A stretch of 64,000 nucleotides of DNA from Prosthecomicrobium pneumaticum (GTDB taxonomy: Bacteria; Pseudomonadota; Alphaproteobacteria; Rhizobiales; Kaistiaceae), in contig NZ_JACHOO010000006.1 in assembly GCF_014199915.1 (NCBI RefSeq), positions 124,001 through 188,000 on the forward strand, in the 5' to 3' direction. A program made the translations under genes and the position numbers. How positions within the stretch are numbered: position 1 is the stretch's first letter; the number at the start of each line of letters is the position of its first letter. Shown here in pieces: positions 34,788 to 43,530 of this stretch. The notes under the pieces are model-generated. The model ran no database searches, was not told the DNA's origin, and worked only from the letters and a program-made list of their open reading frames with translations.

Positions 34788-35432
34788 TTGGCAAAGCCGG
34801 TCTTCGAGGGCGTCACGGTCATCGACCATCCGCTGGTGCAGCACAAGCTGACGATCATGCGCGACAAGCGCACGCCGACCGCGGAGTTCCGCCAGTTGCT
34901 GCGCGAGATCGCGACGCTGCTCTGCTACGAGGTGACGCGCGATCTCGAGATGACGACGACGCCGATCGAGACGCCGCTCGCCGAGATGCGGGCGCCCACC
35001 CTCGCCGGCAAGAAGCTCGTCTTCGCCTCGGTGCTGCGCGCCGGCAACGGCCTGCTCGAGGGCATGCTCGATCTCGTGCCGGCCGCCCGCGTCGCCCATA
35101 TCGGCCTCTATCGCGACCCGAAGACGCTCGTCGCGGTCGAATATTACTTCAAGGCGCCGGAGGATCTCGCCGACCGGCTCACCATCGTCGTCGACCCGAT
35201 GCTCGCGACGGCGAATTCCGCCGTCGCCGCGGTCGACCGGCTGAAGGAGCGCGGCGCGAAGGATATCCGCTTCGTCTGCCTGCTCGCCGTGCCCGAAGGC
35301 ATCGAGCGCTTCCGCGGCGCCCATCCGGACGTGCCGATCTACACCGCCTCGATCGACGAGAAGCTCAACGAGAAGGGCTATATCGTGCCCGGCCTCGGCG
35401 ATGCCGGCGACCGGATGTACGGCACGAAATAG
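34788..35432 (+). CDS. upp: Uracil phosphoribosyltransferase
   Basis: A 214-residue protein read from TTG 34788 (GAGGA at 34776); GTG 34752 is an in-frame alternative. It shows [40 protein letters not shown] and the PRPP-binding loop [12 protein letters not shown]; the usual loop is DPMLATGGS, so ANS is a variant. It ends with the uracil-binding [16 protein letters not shown]. It makes UMP from uracil and PRPP. It converges with a URC1-like gene 12 bp away. Confidence 0.95.
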   Translation: MAKPVFEGVTVIDHPLVQHKLTIMRDKRTPTAEFRQLLREIATLLCYEVTRDLEMTTTPIETPLAEMRAPTLAGKKLVFASVLRAGNGLLEGMLDLVPAARVAHIGLYRDPKTLVAVEYYFKAPEDLADRLTIVVDPMLATANSAVAAVDRLKERGAKDIRFVCLLAVPEGIERFRGAHPDVPIYTASIDEKLNEKGYIVPGLGDAGDRMYGTK

Positions 35433-35444
35433 CGCCGCCGCGCC

Positions 35445-36698
35445 TCAGAACTTCTCGAGCGGCCGGCCGACGGTGCGGGCGAGGTCCTCGGCGGTGGGCG
35501 CGATCGGCGTGAAATAGCCGGCCGCCTTCTTCGCCTCGATCTCGACCCGCGCATCGGGCGGGATCAGGTCTTCGGGGATCGGCACGCGCTCGCCGATCGC
35601 GATGCCCGAGCGCACGATCGAATCGTGCTTCATGTCGGACATCGAGACGAAGCGGTCGATGCGGGTGATGCCGAGCCAGTGCAGCACGTCCGGCATCAAC
35701 TCCTGGAAGCGGGCGTCCTGGACGCCGGCGACGCATTCGGTGCGCTCGAAATAGGTCGCCGCCTGGTCGCCGCCCTCCTGCCGCTTGCGGGCATTGTAGA
35801 CGAGGAACTTCGTCACCTCGCCGAGCGCCCGGCCTTCCTTGCGGTTGTAGACGATCAGCCCGGCGCCGCCCTTCTGCGCCTCCTTCACGCATTCCTCGAT
35901 GCCGTGCACCAGATAGGGCCGGCAGGTGCAGATGTCGGAGCCGAACACGTCCGAGCCGTTGCATTCGTCGTGCACCCGGCAGGCGAGGCTGCGGCGCGGG
36001 TCGGAGAGCGCCGCGACATCGCCGAAGACATAGAGCGTGATACCGCCGATCGGCGGCAGGAAGAGGTCGAGATCGGGCCGGGTGACGAGCTCGGGATACA
36101 TGCCCGCGGTCTGCTCGAAGAGCGTGCGGCGGAGCGCATCCTCGGCGACGCCGAAGCGCTCGGCGATGCCGGGCAGGTGCCAGACCGGATCGACCGCCGC
36201 CTTGGTGACGGTGACATCGCCGTTCTCGCGCACGATCTCGCCGTCGATCGCGAGCCGCCTCAGCCGGATCGCCTCGTGCAGCTCGGCCATGGTGAGCCGC
36301 GCCCTCGTGATCGCGATGGTCGGCCGGATATCGACGCCCTCGGCGATCAGGTCGGCGAAGACCTCGGCGGCGAGATGGCCGAACGGGTCGAGCGAGACGA
36401 TCTTCTTTCCGTCCGCCCATTGCGGATGCGGCCCGATCGGCACGACGGGCGCGGTGTTGCGCAGGTCCGGCCGCTGGATCGGGTTGAGCGCGCCCGACGA
36501 GACGGCGAGCGCCCGGTAGAGCGAATAGGAGCCGCCATGGGTGCCGATCGTGTTGCGGTCGCCGGGCTGCGCCACCGTGCCGACGACCGGCCCGCGCGCC
36601 CGCGGATCGGCGGCGCCCCAGCGGACGGGAAAGCGGATCGGCGCGCCGGCGCCCGGATGCGAGGTGAGGCGGATATGGGTCGAACGATTGGCCGTCAT
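35445..36698 (-). CDS. GTP cyclohydrolase II-like protein, URC1 type
   Basis: A 417-residue protein, much longer than RibA (about 200). The C-terminal half holds the cyclohydrolase core: zinc cysteines in DECNGSDVFGSDICTC (C-x10-C-x-C, as in RibA) and the catalytic region NRKEGRALGE. The N-terminal 190 residues (TIGTHGGSYSLYRALA, GPHPQWADGKKIVSLDPFGH) are not the DHBP synthase of RibBA. This architecture fits URC1-type proteins, which act with uracil phosphoribosyltransferase in the URC uracil-degradation route. A plain riboflavin role is less likely. The partner URC4 (DUF1688) is not in the window. Confidence 0.85.
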   Translation of the reverse strand: MTANRSTHIRLTSHPGAGAPIRFPVRWGAADPRARGPVVGTVAQPGDRNTIGTHGGSYSLYRALAVSSGALNPIQRPDLRNTAPVVPIGPHPQWADGKKIVSLDPFGHLAAEVFADLIAEGVDIRPTIAITRARLTMAELHEAIRLRRLAIDGEIVRENGDVTVTKAAVDPVWHLPGIAERFGVAEDALRRTLFEQTAGMYPELVTRPDLDLFLPPIGGITLYVFGDVAALSDPRRSLACRVHDECNGSDVFGSDICTCRPYLVHGIEECVKEAQKGGAGLIVYNRKEGRALGEVTKFLVYNARKRQEGGDQAATYFERTECVAGVQDARFQELMPDVLHWLGITRIDRFVSMSDMKHDSIVRSGIAIGERVPIPEDLIPPDARVEIEAKKAAGYFTPIAPTAEDLARTVGRPLEKF

Positions 36699-36819
36699 GA
36701 TCGGGTCGCTTCCACCGGCTGCGCCGGCATCTCCTGCGCGGAAGCGCCCGAGAATGGCGGGTTTCGTTCAAAGAAGGAAGGAAATTGTTGTGGCTTTCGC
36801 CGGGAGCGAAAGGGCTCCG

Positions 36820-37263
36820 TCAGCAGGGCACGGCGGCGATGAAACCGGCCTCGGCATAGGCGAGGATGTTGCGGTCGCGCGTGACGATCGGCAGCCCGTG
36901 ATGGCGGGCCGTGGCAATCAACATGCGGTCGGCCGGATCGCCGTGCAGGTCGCCCGGCAGGCTGCTCGCCTCGATCGCCACGTCGCCGGTGAGCGGCAGT
37001 TCGCGCACCCCCGGCGATGCCGCGAAGCGCCGGAACCAGCTCTGCGGGTCGGGCAGGAAGCGCAGCGCTCCGCTCTTCTTCGGCCGGGCGAGTAGGCCGA
37101 TCTCCCAGGCGGAGACGGCCGACACGACAATGCCGCCCGCGCCGCCGGCATGGGCAATGACGGCGTGCGCCTGCTCGGAGAGCTCCAGGCCCTCCGCGAG
37201 CCAGATCACCGCGCACGTGTCGAGCAGGACCGCGTCGAGCCGGACGGTCTCGTGCGCCGTCAT
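36820..37263 (-). CDS. vapC: PIN-domain ribonuclease toxin (VapC-like)
   Basis: A 147-residue PIN protein. The acidic residues are in LLDTCAVIWLAE (first Asp), VSAWEIGLL (Glu), GDPADRMLIATA (Asp) and IVTRDRNILAYAE (Asp), so the metal site looks complete. It overlaps the antitoxin gene by 4 bp (ATGA). It is expected to cleave RNA when free of its antitoxin. A 7-bp stem (CTTTCGC/GCGAAAG, 36794-36812) lies just past its end and may be the terminator. Confidence 0.9.
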   Translation of the reverse strand: MTAHETVRLDAVLLDTCAVIWLAEGLELSEQAHAVIAHAGGAGGIVVSAVSAWEIGLLARPKKSGALRFLPDPQSWFRRFAASPGVRELPLTGDVAIEASSLPGDLHGDPADRMLIATARHHGLPIVTRDRNILAYAEAGFIAAVPC

Positions 37264-37541
37264 CGGCTCTCCACGTCCCGCTCGGCGTCGAACACCTGAT
37301 CGAGGATCGGCGCGGTCAGATCGATGCCGTCGGGAATGAACACCGTCCCCCGCATCGTGCCGAAGGGGTCGCGCACCGGCTTTTCGGCCGCGGCGGGCGG
37401 CGTCAGCACGGCGACCGGCTTGCCGCGCTTCGTCACCACGACCTCGCGCAGCCGCCGGTCGCTCAGCCGGTCGAGAATGTCGAGGCACTTCGCCTTGAAT
37501 TCGGTCGCGCTGATCGTCAGCGTATCGGCCTTCGCGTCCAT
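37260..37541 (-). CDS. Phd/YefM-type antitoxin of the PIN toxin
   Basis: A 93-residue protein. ISATEFKAKCLDILDRLSDRRLREVVVTKRGKPVAVL is a standard Phd N-terminal DNA-binding fold. The C-terminal part (GTMRGTVFIPDGIDLTAP) matches the toxin-wrapping tail of Phd antitoxins that pair with PIN toxins. It is first in the two-gene operon and has palindromes directly upstream. Confidence 0.9.
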   Translation of the reverse strand: MDAKADTLTISATEFKAKCLDILDRLSDRRLREVVVTKRGKPVAVLTPPAAAEKPVRDPFGTMRGTVFIPDGIDLTAPILDQVFDAERDVESR

Positions 37542-37583
37542 GGTCAGCTCCTCTGACCGGTCCGATCGGGACGACCATATGGT
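37542..37583. promoter_or_regulatory. Operator candidates of the PIN/Phd module
   Basis: GGTCAG-CTCCT-CTGACC (37542-37558) is a perfect 6-bp inverted repeat abutting the antitoxin start, and ACCATATGGT (37574-37583) is a perfect 10-bp palindrome 16 bp further upstream. Either could be the self-repression site of the antitoxin-toxin complex. Confidence 0.5.
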
Positions 37584-37646
37584 GCCGCGCCGCGCCCGCG
37601 CAAGGGTGGCCTCGAAGCGGCGGCACGAGAACGGGCGCGGGCGTCC

Positions 37647-38660
37647 TCACCCCCGCGACAGGACGAACCGCGTCTCCTGGCGGTAGGTCTCGCCCGGCCG
37701 CAGCACGGCGCTCGGGAAGCCCGGATGGTTCGGCGCATCGGGCCAGACCTGCGGTTCGAGGCAGAGGCCGGAATAGCCGCCATAGGTCTCGCCGTTGAGG
37801 CCGGGGCCGACCGTGACGGTGCGGGCGCCGTCATAGAATTGCAGGCCCGGCTCGGTCGTGACGATTTCCATCGCGACACCCGAGCGGCCGCCTTCGAGCC
37901 GGGCGACCGGCTTCGGCGCCGCGGCGCGCGCCGTGCCGACGCAGAAATTGTGATCGTAGCCGAACAGCCCGCCCTCGACCGGGAAGCGGACCGGCCGGGC
38001 GATGCGGAAGTCGAAGGGCGTGCCGGCGACCGGCGCGACCGCGCCCGTCGGCACACGCAGCGCATCGACCGGCAGATAGGAGTCCGCCGCGATCCTCAGC
38101 CGGTGGTCGAGGATGTCGCCGCGTCCGTCGAGGTTGAAATAGCTGTGCTGCGCGATGTTGACGAGGGTCGGCGCGTCGGTCGTCGCGGTCACCGTCATGG
38201 CGAGCGTCGCCGGTTCTTCGACGCGGTAGACGATCCGCACCACGGCGCGGCCGGGAAAGCCCTCCTCGCCGTCCTCGGCGACGATCGACAGCGCGACGCT
38301 GGTGTCGTCATGGCCCTCGAGCGTCCAGTTGCGATAGGCGAAGCCGATCGTGCCGCCGTGCAGATGGGTGACGCCGTCCTCGTTGCGGGTCAATTGCACG
38401 GCCCGCCCGTCGAGCGTGAAGCGGCCGCCGGCGATCCGGTTGGCATAACGCCCGGCGACCGCGCCGAAGAAGCCGCGATTGACGAGATAGGCGCCGAAAT
38501 CGGCGAAGCCGAGCACCAGCGGATGGTCGGCCCCGGCGAGCCGCAGATCGCGGATCGAGGCGCCATAGGTGATGATCTCGGTCTCGATGCCGCCGACCCG
38601 GAGCGGCACGGCATAGACGATCGACCCATCCGGCATGGTGCCGAAGGCGCGTGCGGGCAT
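37647..38660 (-). CDS. galM: Aldose 1-epimerase
   Basis: A 337-residue protein from ATG 38660 (GGGGGAGA upstream). Family blocks are in order: ITYGASIRDLRL, NRIAGGRFTLDG, THLHGGTIGFAYRNW (first catalytic His region), VNIAQHSYFNLDG (catalytic His), FGYDHNF and SGLCLEPQVWPDAPNHP (catalytic Glu). It interconverts alpha and beta anomers of aldoses such as galactose or glucose. No sugar operon surrounds it. The gene downstream of its promoter is separated by a REP-like region. Confidence 0.95.
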   Translation of the reverse strand: MPARAFGTMPDGSIVYAVPLRVGGIETEIITYGASIRDLRLAGADHPLVLGFADFGAYLVNRGFFGAVAGRYANRIAGGRFTLDGRAVQLTRNEDGVTHLHGGTIGFAYRNWTLEGHDDTSVALSIVAEDGEEGFPGRAVVRIVYRVEEPATLAMTVTATTDAPTLVNIAQHSYFNLDGRGDILDHRLRIAADSYLPVDALRVPTGAVAPVAGTPFDFRIARPVRFPVEGGLFGYDHNFCVGTARAAAPKPVARLEGGRSGVAMEIVTTEPGLQFYDGARTVTVGPGLNGETYGGYSGLCLEPQVWPDAPNHPGFPSAVLRPGETYRQETRFVLSRG

Positions 38661-38797
38661 CGGACGTCTCCCCCATTTTTCATAGGATGATAGAGACCCC
38701 GGCGACAAACGCCAAGCACCGAGCCGACACCTCGGGCCGCCCCGCCGCGGAACCGGCGGTCGCCGGCTCCGCCATCGAGACAAGCGACGCAGCCACC

Positions 38798-38930
38798 CCC
38801 TCTCCCGCGAGCGGGAGAGGGAGGCGGCGCCGGCTGCGCGGAAATTCCCGGCAGACGAGGGGCCGGATCGGCGATCGGAAACTGACGAGCGCACCGCCCG
38901 GCTCCCCCTCTCCCGCTCCGCGGGAGAGGG
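38798..38930. repeat. Pair of REP-like hairpins
   Basis: CCCTCTCCCGC at 38798-38808 and again at 38906-38916 each pair with GCGGGAGAGGG (38811-38821 and 38920-38930) over loops of 2 and 3 nt. The 11-bp stems are identical. This is the form of dispersed palindromic elements common between genes in GC-rich proteobacteria. Confidence 0.75.
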
Positions 38931-39051
38931 CAGGGTGAGGGCCTTTCCTTCCTTCGCGGTGCGAGAAGAGCCACCCTCACCCTTCGCATCTAAGCTCGCT
39001 TCGCTCGCCAGATTTTCAGTCCCGTCATTTGATGGATCGGATCGAGCTTGA

Positions 39052-39348
39052 ATTTTTCGGGCTCGATGGTCCATCGCTCGACCCGGATTCATCTGGCCGC
39101 GACGGCGGTCGTCGCCGCTGCGCTCCGACCTGCCGGACTGGCGCTGGCTGATCAGGGCTGCGGGGCTGGTCTGGCGGGCAGAAGTGATCGACACTGCGGT
39201 CGAAGATCTGTGCCGCCACGTCCGCCTCGCCTTCGATGCCATGATCGGTCGGGAGAAGGACATGATTCCGGAACCCGTCCTCGTTGCAGCGATCGCCACC
39301 GCGCCGATCGGCGCGTTCACTTTCCTGCCACACCTGCTGGAGTGCTGA
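39052..39348 (+). other. Unrecognised open frame, possible gene remnant
   Basis: A frame of 98 codons open from 39052 to TGA 39346-39348. The segment after GTG 39184 or ATG 39241 reads plausibly as protein (VEDLCRHVRLAFDAM, PEPVLVAAIATAPIGAFTFL), and the GGAG near its end serves as ribosome-binding site of the radical SAM gene three bases later. No start fits the whole frame and I recognise no family. It could be a 5'-truncated gene left by the event that brought in the radical SAM gene. Confidence 0.25.
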
Positions 39349-39350
39349 TC

Positions 39351-40760
39351 GTGAAGGTGAAGATGATCCTGCCCGCGCTCACCGAAGCGAAGAGCCCATT
39401 CTGGCGCCCGATCAAATATTCTCTGTTCCCGCCGCTTGGGCTGGCGACGCTGGCGGCGTTTCTTTCACCGGAAGACGAAGTTGAGCTCGTCGACGATCAT
39501 GTCGAGCGTCTCACCACTTGCGACACGCCCGATATAGTGGTGATTCAAGTGTATATCACAAACGCGTACCGCGCCTATGCGCTGGCCGACCAGTATCGCG
39601 CCAAAGGCTGTTACGTCGTGCTCGGCGGGCTGCATGTCACCGCCCTTCCCGACGAGGGCGCGCCGCACGCAGACAGCATCTTCATCGGCCCGGGCGAGCA
39701 GACCTTCCCGCAGTTCCTCCTCGATTTCCGCGCCGGCCGCCCGCGCCCGCGCTACTCTTCGACGAATGGCCGCACGATCCACGGCTTGCCGCCCGTACGC
39801 CGCGATCTCATCAAGCGCGAACGCTATCTCGTCCCCAACTCGATCGTCGTGACGCGCGGCTGCCCTCAGCATTGCGACTTCTGCTACAAGGATGCCTTCT
39901 TCGCCGGCGGCCGCTCCTTCTATACCCAGCGTGTGGACGAGGCCCTCGCGGAGATCGAGCGGCTGCCCGGCCGCCACCTCTATTTCCTCGACGACCATCT
40001 GCTCGGCGACCGACGTTTCGCCGAGGGGCTGTTCGAGGGAATGCGCGGCATGGGGCGCCTTTTCCAGGGCGCAGCGACGGTAGACAGCATCCTGCGGGGC
40101 GATCTCATCGAGCGCGCGGCGGAGGCCGGACTGCGCAGCCTGTTCGTCGGCTTCGAGACATTCGACCCGGAAAATCTTCGCACCAGCAACAAGAAGCAAA
40201 ACCTGGCGCGAGATTATGCCGAGGTCGCCCGTCGACTCTCCAGTCTCGGCATCATGATCAACGGGTCATTCGTGTTCGGGATGGATGAAGACGGAACCGA
40301 TGTGTTCAGCCGCACGGTCGACTGGGCGGTAGACCACGGAATCACGACCTCGACCTTCCACATCCAGACACCCTATCCAGGCACCCGCCTCTATCAGCGG
40401 CTCGCGGCCGCGGGGCGCATTACAAGCCATGACTGGGACCGCTACGACACACGCCACGTCGTCTATCGCCCCGCGCGCCTCAGTCCCGAGGCGCTGAAGG
40501 CCGGATATGACCGCGCCTATCGCGACTTCTACGGCTGGCCGAACATCGCGCGCGCCGCGGCGGTACACAGCAGCGCGAAGCACCGGGCCAAGCACTTCTT
40601 CTACGCTGCCGGATGGAAGAAGTTTGAACCGCTCTGGGACCTGTGTATCAAGGCGCGCCAGCTGGGGGCTATGACGCCGCTGCTAGAGGCCGTCCTCTCC
40701 CGCGTCACGCAGCAACGGCCGTCGACCACAGCGCCCTCTGGGATGATCAACTCGGCATGA
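39351..40760 (+). CDS. B12-binding-domain radical SAM protein
   Basis: A 469-residue protein from GTG 39351 (GGAG eight bases before). Residues 1-140 form a cobalamin-binding-like Rossmann domain (FPPLGLATLAAFLSPEDEVEL, IVVIQVYITNAYRAY, YVVLGGLHVTALPDE); no DxHxxG motif is visible, so B12 may not be ligated by His. Residues 165-350 form the radical SAM core with CPQHCDFCY (CxxxCxxC) binding the 4Fe-4S cluster. A C-terminal domain (about 350-469, HVVYRPARLSPEALKAGYDR) resembles the DUF4070-like tail of such methylating enzymes. The substrate is unknown; lipid, hopanoid-like or glycan chemistry are options. Base use is less GC-biased than its neighbours. The 287-bp gap downstream shows nothing. 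Confidence 0.85.
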   Translation: MKVKMILPALTEAKSPFWRPIKYSLFPPLGLATLAAFLSPEDEVELVDDHVERLTTCDTPDIVVIQVYITNAYRAYALADQYRAKGCYVVLGGLHVTALPDEGAPHADSIFIGPGEQTFPQFLLDFRAGRPRPRYSSTNGRTIHGLPPVRRDLIKRERYLVPNSIVVTRGCPQHCDFCYKDAFFAGGRSFYTQRVDEALAEIERLPGRHLYFLDDHLLGDRRFAEGLFEGMRGMGRLFQGAATVDSILRGDLIERAAEAGLRSLFVGFETFDPENLRTSNKKQNLARDYAEVARRLSSLGIMINGSFVFGMDEDGTDVFSRTVDWAVDHGITTSTFHIQTPYPGTRLYQRLAAAGRITSHDWDRYDTRHVVYRPARLSPEALKAGYDRAYRDFYGWPNIARAAAVHSSAKHRAKHFFYAAGWKKFEPLWDLCIKARQLGAMTPLLEAVLSRVTQQRPSTTAPSGMINSA

Positions 40761-41047
40761 GGCACAGCGCTCTTCGGCCGGGTCGCCGCCGTCGGGTTGG
40801 GGGCATCACGCGCGGCGATGTGTTCGTGGTGCTTTTCCCATGACGCGCGGCACGGATCGAGCGCGCCTCCTCGCCCCAACGACGAGATGCCGGGGTCGGA
40901 CGTGGAGGCTCGGGCCGACACGGAGGGCGAAAGCTGCAATTCGGACCGGGCATGGCGAGATCACCGAGGACCGTGACGAGGGCCCCGCTTCCGCGCCTCC
41001 CATGAGCGGCGGCCCGCAACGACCGCAGCCACGCCGCACCCTCGCCC

Positions 41048-41701
41048 CTACCGCCCCTCCGCATACCTTTCGAAGAACCGCACGTCGTCGATGAGGATAT
41101 CGCGCAGACGGGCGAGGAGGCGGGGGTCGGCCTCGACCGCGGCGCGGTCCGGATCGGGCGGGGTCTCGTTGACCCGGATCTGCGCGTCGAGCGGGCGGCC
41201 GATCGCCGCCGAAAGGCGGCCGATCGCCGCGACGCGGTTGCGATGGTCGGCGATCTGGTCGAACCGCTCCATCGGGAAGCCGCCGAAATAGGACCGGCTG
41301 TAGAGGGTCCGCAGCAATGGCAGGCGCGCCATGGCGAGGACGTCGAGGCCGGCGTCGAGGACATAGTCGTGCAGCGGATTGCCGTGCCCCGGGCATCGCT
41401 TCCAGAAGAAATAGATCGAGATCATATTCTCGACCGGCGGGCGCAGCATCGTGAAGAGGTAATCGCCCGGCGCAAGGGCATAGCGCCCGGGATGGTAGTG
41501 GCCGTGGATGCAGAGCTTGCCCTCGGGCGGTTCGATCCGGCCGGCGACGGCGGTGGCGGGATCGAGATTGCGGCGGGAGACCGGATTGGCGGGGCCGTCG
41601 TCATATTGCCCATGGAAGGCTTCGCCATAGGCGGCGGCGAGCGCGGTGGCGAGCGAGGTTCCGCCCGCCTTGGCGACATGAACGGAATAGAGCCGGGACA
41701 T
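41048..41701 (-). CDS. Sulfotransferase-family protein
   Basis: A 217-residue protein from ATG 41701. The start SRLYSVHVAKAGGTSLATAL carries the KxGGTSL 5'-phosphosulfate-binding loop of sulfotransferases acting on carbohydrates. The FTMLRPPVENMISIYFFWK block matches the 3'-phosphate-binding Arg/Ser region. No transmembrane anchor is present. It lies 62 bp after the polytopic gene at the end of the dideoxy-sugar operon and may sulfate the glycan; PAPS supply genes are not seen here. Confidence 0.75.
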   Translation of the reverse strand: MSRLYSVHVAKAGGTSLATALAAAYGEAFHGQYDDGPANPVSRRNLDPATAVAGRIEPPEGKLCIHGHYHPGRYALAPGDYLFTMLRPPVENMISIYFFWKRCPGHGNPLHDYVLDAGLDVLAMARLPLLRTLYSRSYFGGFPMERFDQIADHRNRVAAIGRLSAAIGRPLDAQIRVNETPPDPDRAAVEADPRLLARLRDILIDDVRFFERYAEGR

Positions 41702-41763
41702 GCTTGTCTCTCGAGGGATGGCGGCCACTTGGCCTTCGGACCATTGGATTTCGGTCGCGCCGA

Positions 41764-43530
41764 TCAGGGCGCGCGTGTTCGGGGCGGGGGTGAGCAGGAA
41801 GGCGGACCGATCCGTGCGACGAGCGCCCGTGGATCGCCGGGGGGTGAGACCGGGGGGGCTGCGCGGTCGCCCTGCGCGGAAAAGCGAGCGATCGCCAGGG
41901 GGCCGGCAAAGGGGATCGTCCAGGCGGCGCCGTCCACGCTGAGTTCGGCCGGCGCGCCGTCGCGGGGCGTGACGCGCAGCCGCGCCGGCGGCCATCCGGG
42001 CGGCCGCGTGACGGCGACCTCGAGCGCCGGCGCGCCGGGCGGACAGGCGATCAGCACGTCGCGGCCGGCGACGAGCCAGCCATCGGCGGTCAGCCCCTCC
42101 ACCAGGACCGGATGACCGCGGAAGCGCCAGAGCCCGGCCCGATAGAGGAACTCGACGCCCGGCTTCGACACCTCTGCCGGCCACAACAGGGTCTCGCTTC
42201 GTTCGGCCGAATCCGGACCCGGCGGACGGCTGATCAGGTCGAGCGCATGGCCGGCGATCGCGGCCTTCCAGTCCCGGACGTAAGGCGCCTTGATCCAGTC
42301 GCCGCGAAGGCCGGCGGCGGCGAAGAGCAGGACGGCGGCAAGAGCAAGTCCGGCCCAAGCGGCTCGCACGGGTCGGCTGGCGGGGCGCTCGAGCCGTTGC
42401 CAGAGCCAGATGACGAGCCCGGCGGGCAGCAGCTTGGTGTGCGCGACATACCAGTTGCCGGTCGCACCCTCCGGGCCGTTGGCGACGCGGAACACCGAGA
42501 CGACAGCGATGGTCGACAGCGCATAGACGAGGAGGAGGAGCACGAAGAGATCGAGCGGCTCGGCCGTGCCGCGCCGAAACCGGGAGACCGTCGCCCCGAG
42601 CGCGAGCGCGGCGAGCGCGAAGAGCAGAAGGCCGGCGGCGCGGTAGGCGAGGAAGGACGGGTGGAGGGCGTGGAAGCCGGTTCCGAGGAGGCTCGCCCCG
42701 CCGAGGACGAGCCCGAAGTCGAGCATGGCGGGAAGCGCCGCCGCTCCGCCCCGGGGGGCATTCGCGAACAGCGGCACGGCCGCGGAGACGATCGCGACAT
42801 AGAGTGCGGCCGACAGGGCGAGCGTGGCGGCGAGAATCGCGGGTCGCCGCCACGTCCGGTGATTGAGCCCCCAGAGCAGCGCGCCGCTGAGCATCGCCGC
42901 GATGAAGCCGACCGCATAGCCGCCGAGGAAGAGGAGGATCGCAGGTGGCGCGAGCGCCGCCGGCGACAGGCTCATGCGGCCGGCTCCGAAGCGGCCGGCG
43001 AGCGCGCCCATCGCGATCACCGTCAGCACGACGCCCCATTGCGCGGCGAGCGCCATGCCCCACATCGGCGCGTTGACGGGCGAGAGCAGAACCGCACCGA
43101 GCGTCGCGATGCACAGCGTCAGGCTGACGGGTCCGCCTCGCCAGAGGCGCGCCACCGCGACGGCGAGAATGGCGGCTGCGGCGAGGACGGCGAGCGCCGC
43201 GACGGCGGTCGTATAGTGGCCCGAGATGCCGAACAGATAATAGTCGGGGATCAGGAGCAGGTTGGTGCCGGGGAAGAGATGCTCGCCGAAGGTGGTGAGG
43301 ACGGCCGGCAGGGAAGGCCTGCCCTCCGCGAGCGACTGCAGGAAGGGGATGTGGAGGAATTCCGCTTCCATGAAGACGTCGAAGCTCTGCCGCCGGGCCG
43401 CCACGCCGTAGAGCGCGGCAATGGGCAGAAGCACGAGCAGCGCGCGGCGGCGCAGCCCGTCGCGCTGGCGCGCCGTCCGATCGGGCGGCGCGCCGTCCGC
43501 CCGCACGCCCCGTCCCGCCCCGCCCGTCAT
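41764..43530 (-). CDS. Polytopic membrane glycosyltransferase-like protein (GtrX-type candidate)
   Basis: A 588-residue protein with 9-11 predicted membrane segments in the first 440 residues (for example GHYTTAVAALAVLAAAAILAV, LLVYALSTIAVVSVFRV) and a C-terminal soluble beta-rich part of about 130 residues. An acidic loop follows the first membrane segment (SFDVFMEAEFLHIPF), the place of the catalytic Asp/Glu in GT-C enzymes. Its start overlaps the TPP-enzyme stop (ATGA). With GtrA and GtrB-like genes in the same operon, it is the natural candidate for the third, acceptor-specific Gtr component. Sequence alone does not prove this. Confidence 0.6.
   Translation of the reverse strand: MTGGAGRGVRADGAPPDRTARQRDGLRRRALLVLLPIAALYGVAARRQSFDVFMEAEFLHIPFLQSLAEGRPSLPAVLTTFGEHLFPGTNLLLIPDYYLFGISGHYTTAVAALAVLAAAAILAVAVARLWRGGPVSLTLCIATLGAVLLSPVNAPMWGMALAAQWGVVLTVIAMGALAGRFGAGRMSLSPAALAPPAILLFLGGYAVGFIAAMLSGALLWGLNHRTWRRPAILAATLALSAALYVAIVSAAVPLFANAPRGGAAALPAMLDFGLVLGGASLLGTGFHALHPSFLAYRAAGLLLFALAALALGATVSRFRRGTAEPLDLFVLLLLVYALSTIAVVSVFRVANGPEGATGNWYVAHTKLLPAGLVIWLWQRLERPASRPVRAAWAGLALAAVLLFAAAGLRGDWIKAPYVRDWKAAIAGHALDLISRPPGPDSAERSETLLWPAEVSKPGVEFLYRAGLWRFRGHPVLVEGLTADGWLVAGRDVLIACPPGAPALEVAVTRPPGWPPARLRVTPRDGAPAELSVDGAAWTIPFAGPLAIARFSAQGDRAAPPVSPPGDPRALVARIGPPSCSPPPRTRAP

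Larger units (their letters stand above)
38661..39350. other. Non-coding region between galM and radical SAM gene
   Basis: A 690-bp gap. The first half holds two near-identical REP-like hairpins (listed separately) in a CCCTCTCCC-rich context. From about 38985 the sequence becomes AT-richer and carries the unrecognised frame 39052-39348. No promoter can be assigned with confidence. Confidence 0.45.

Noticed and set aside
35445-36698. Bifunctional RibBA
   Set aside because: The N-terminal half lacks the DHBP synthase motifs, and the neighbours belong to nucleobase salvage, not riboflavin synthesis.
40761-41047. Possible small gene between the radical SAM and sulfotransferase genes
   Set aside because: Short frames on both strands show no start signal or motif; nothing supported.
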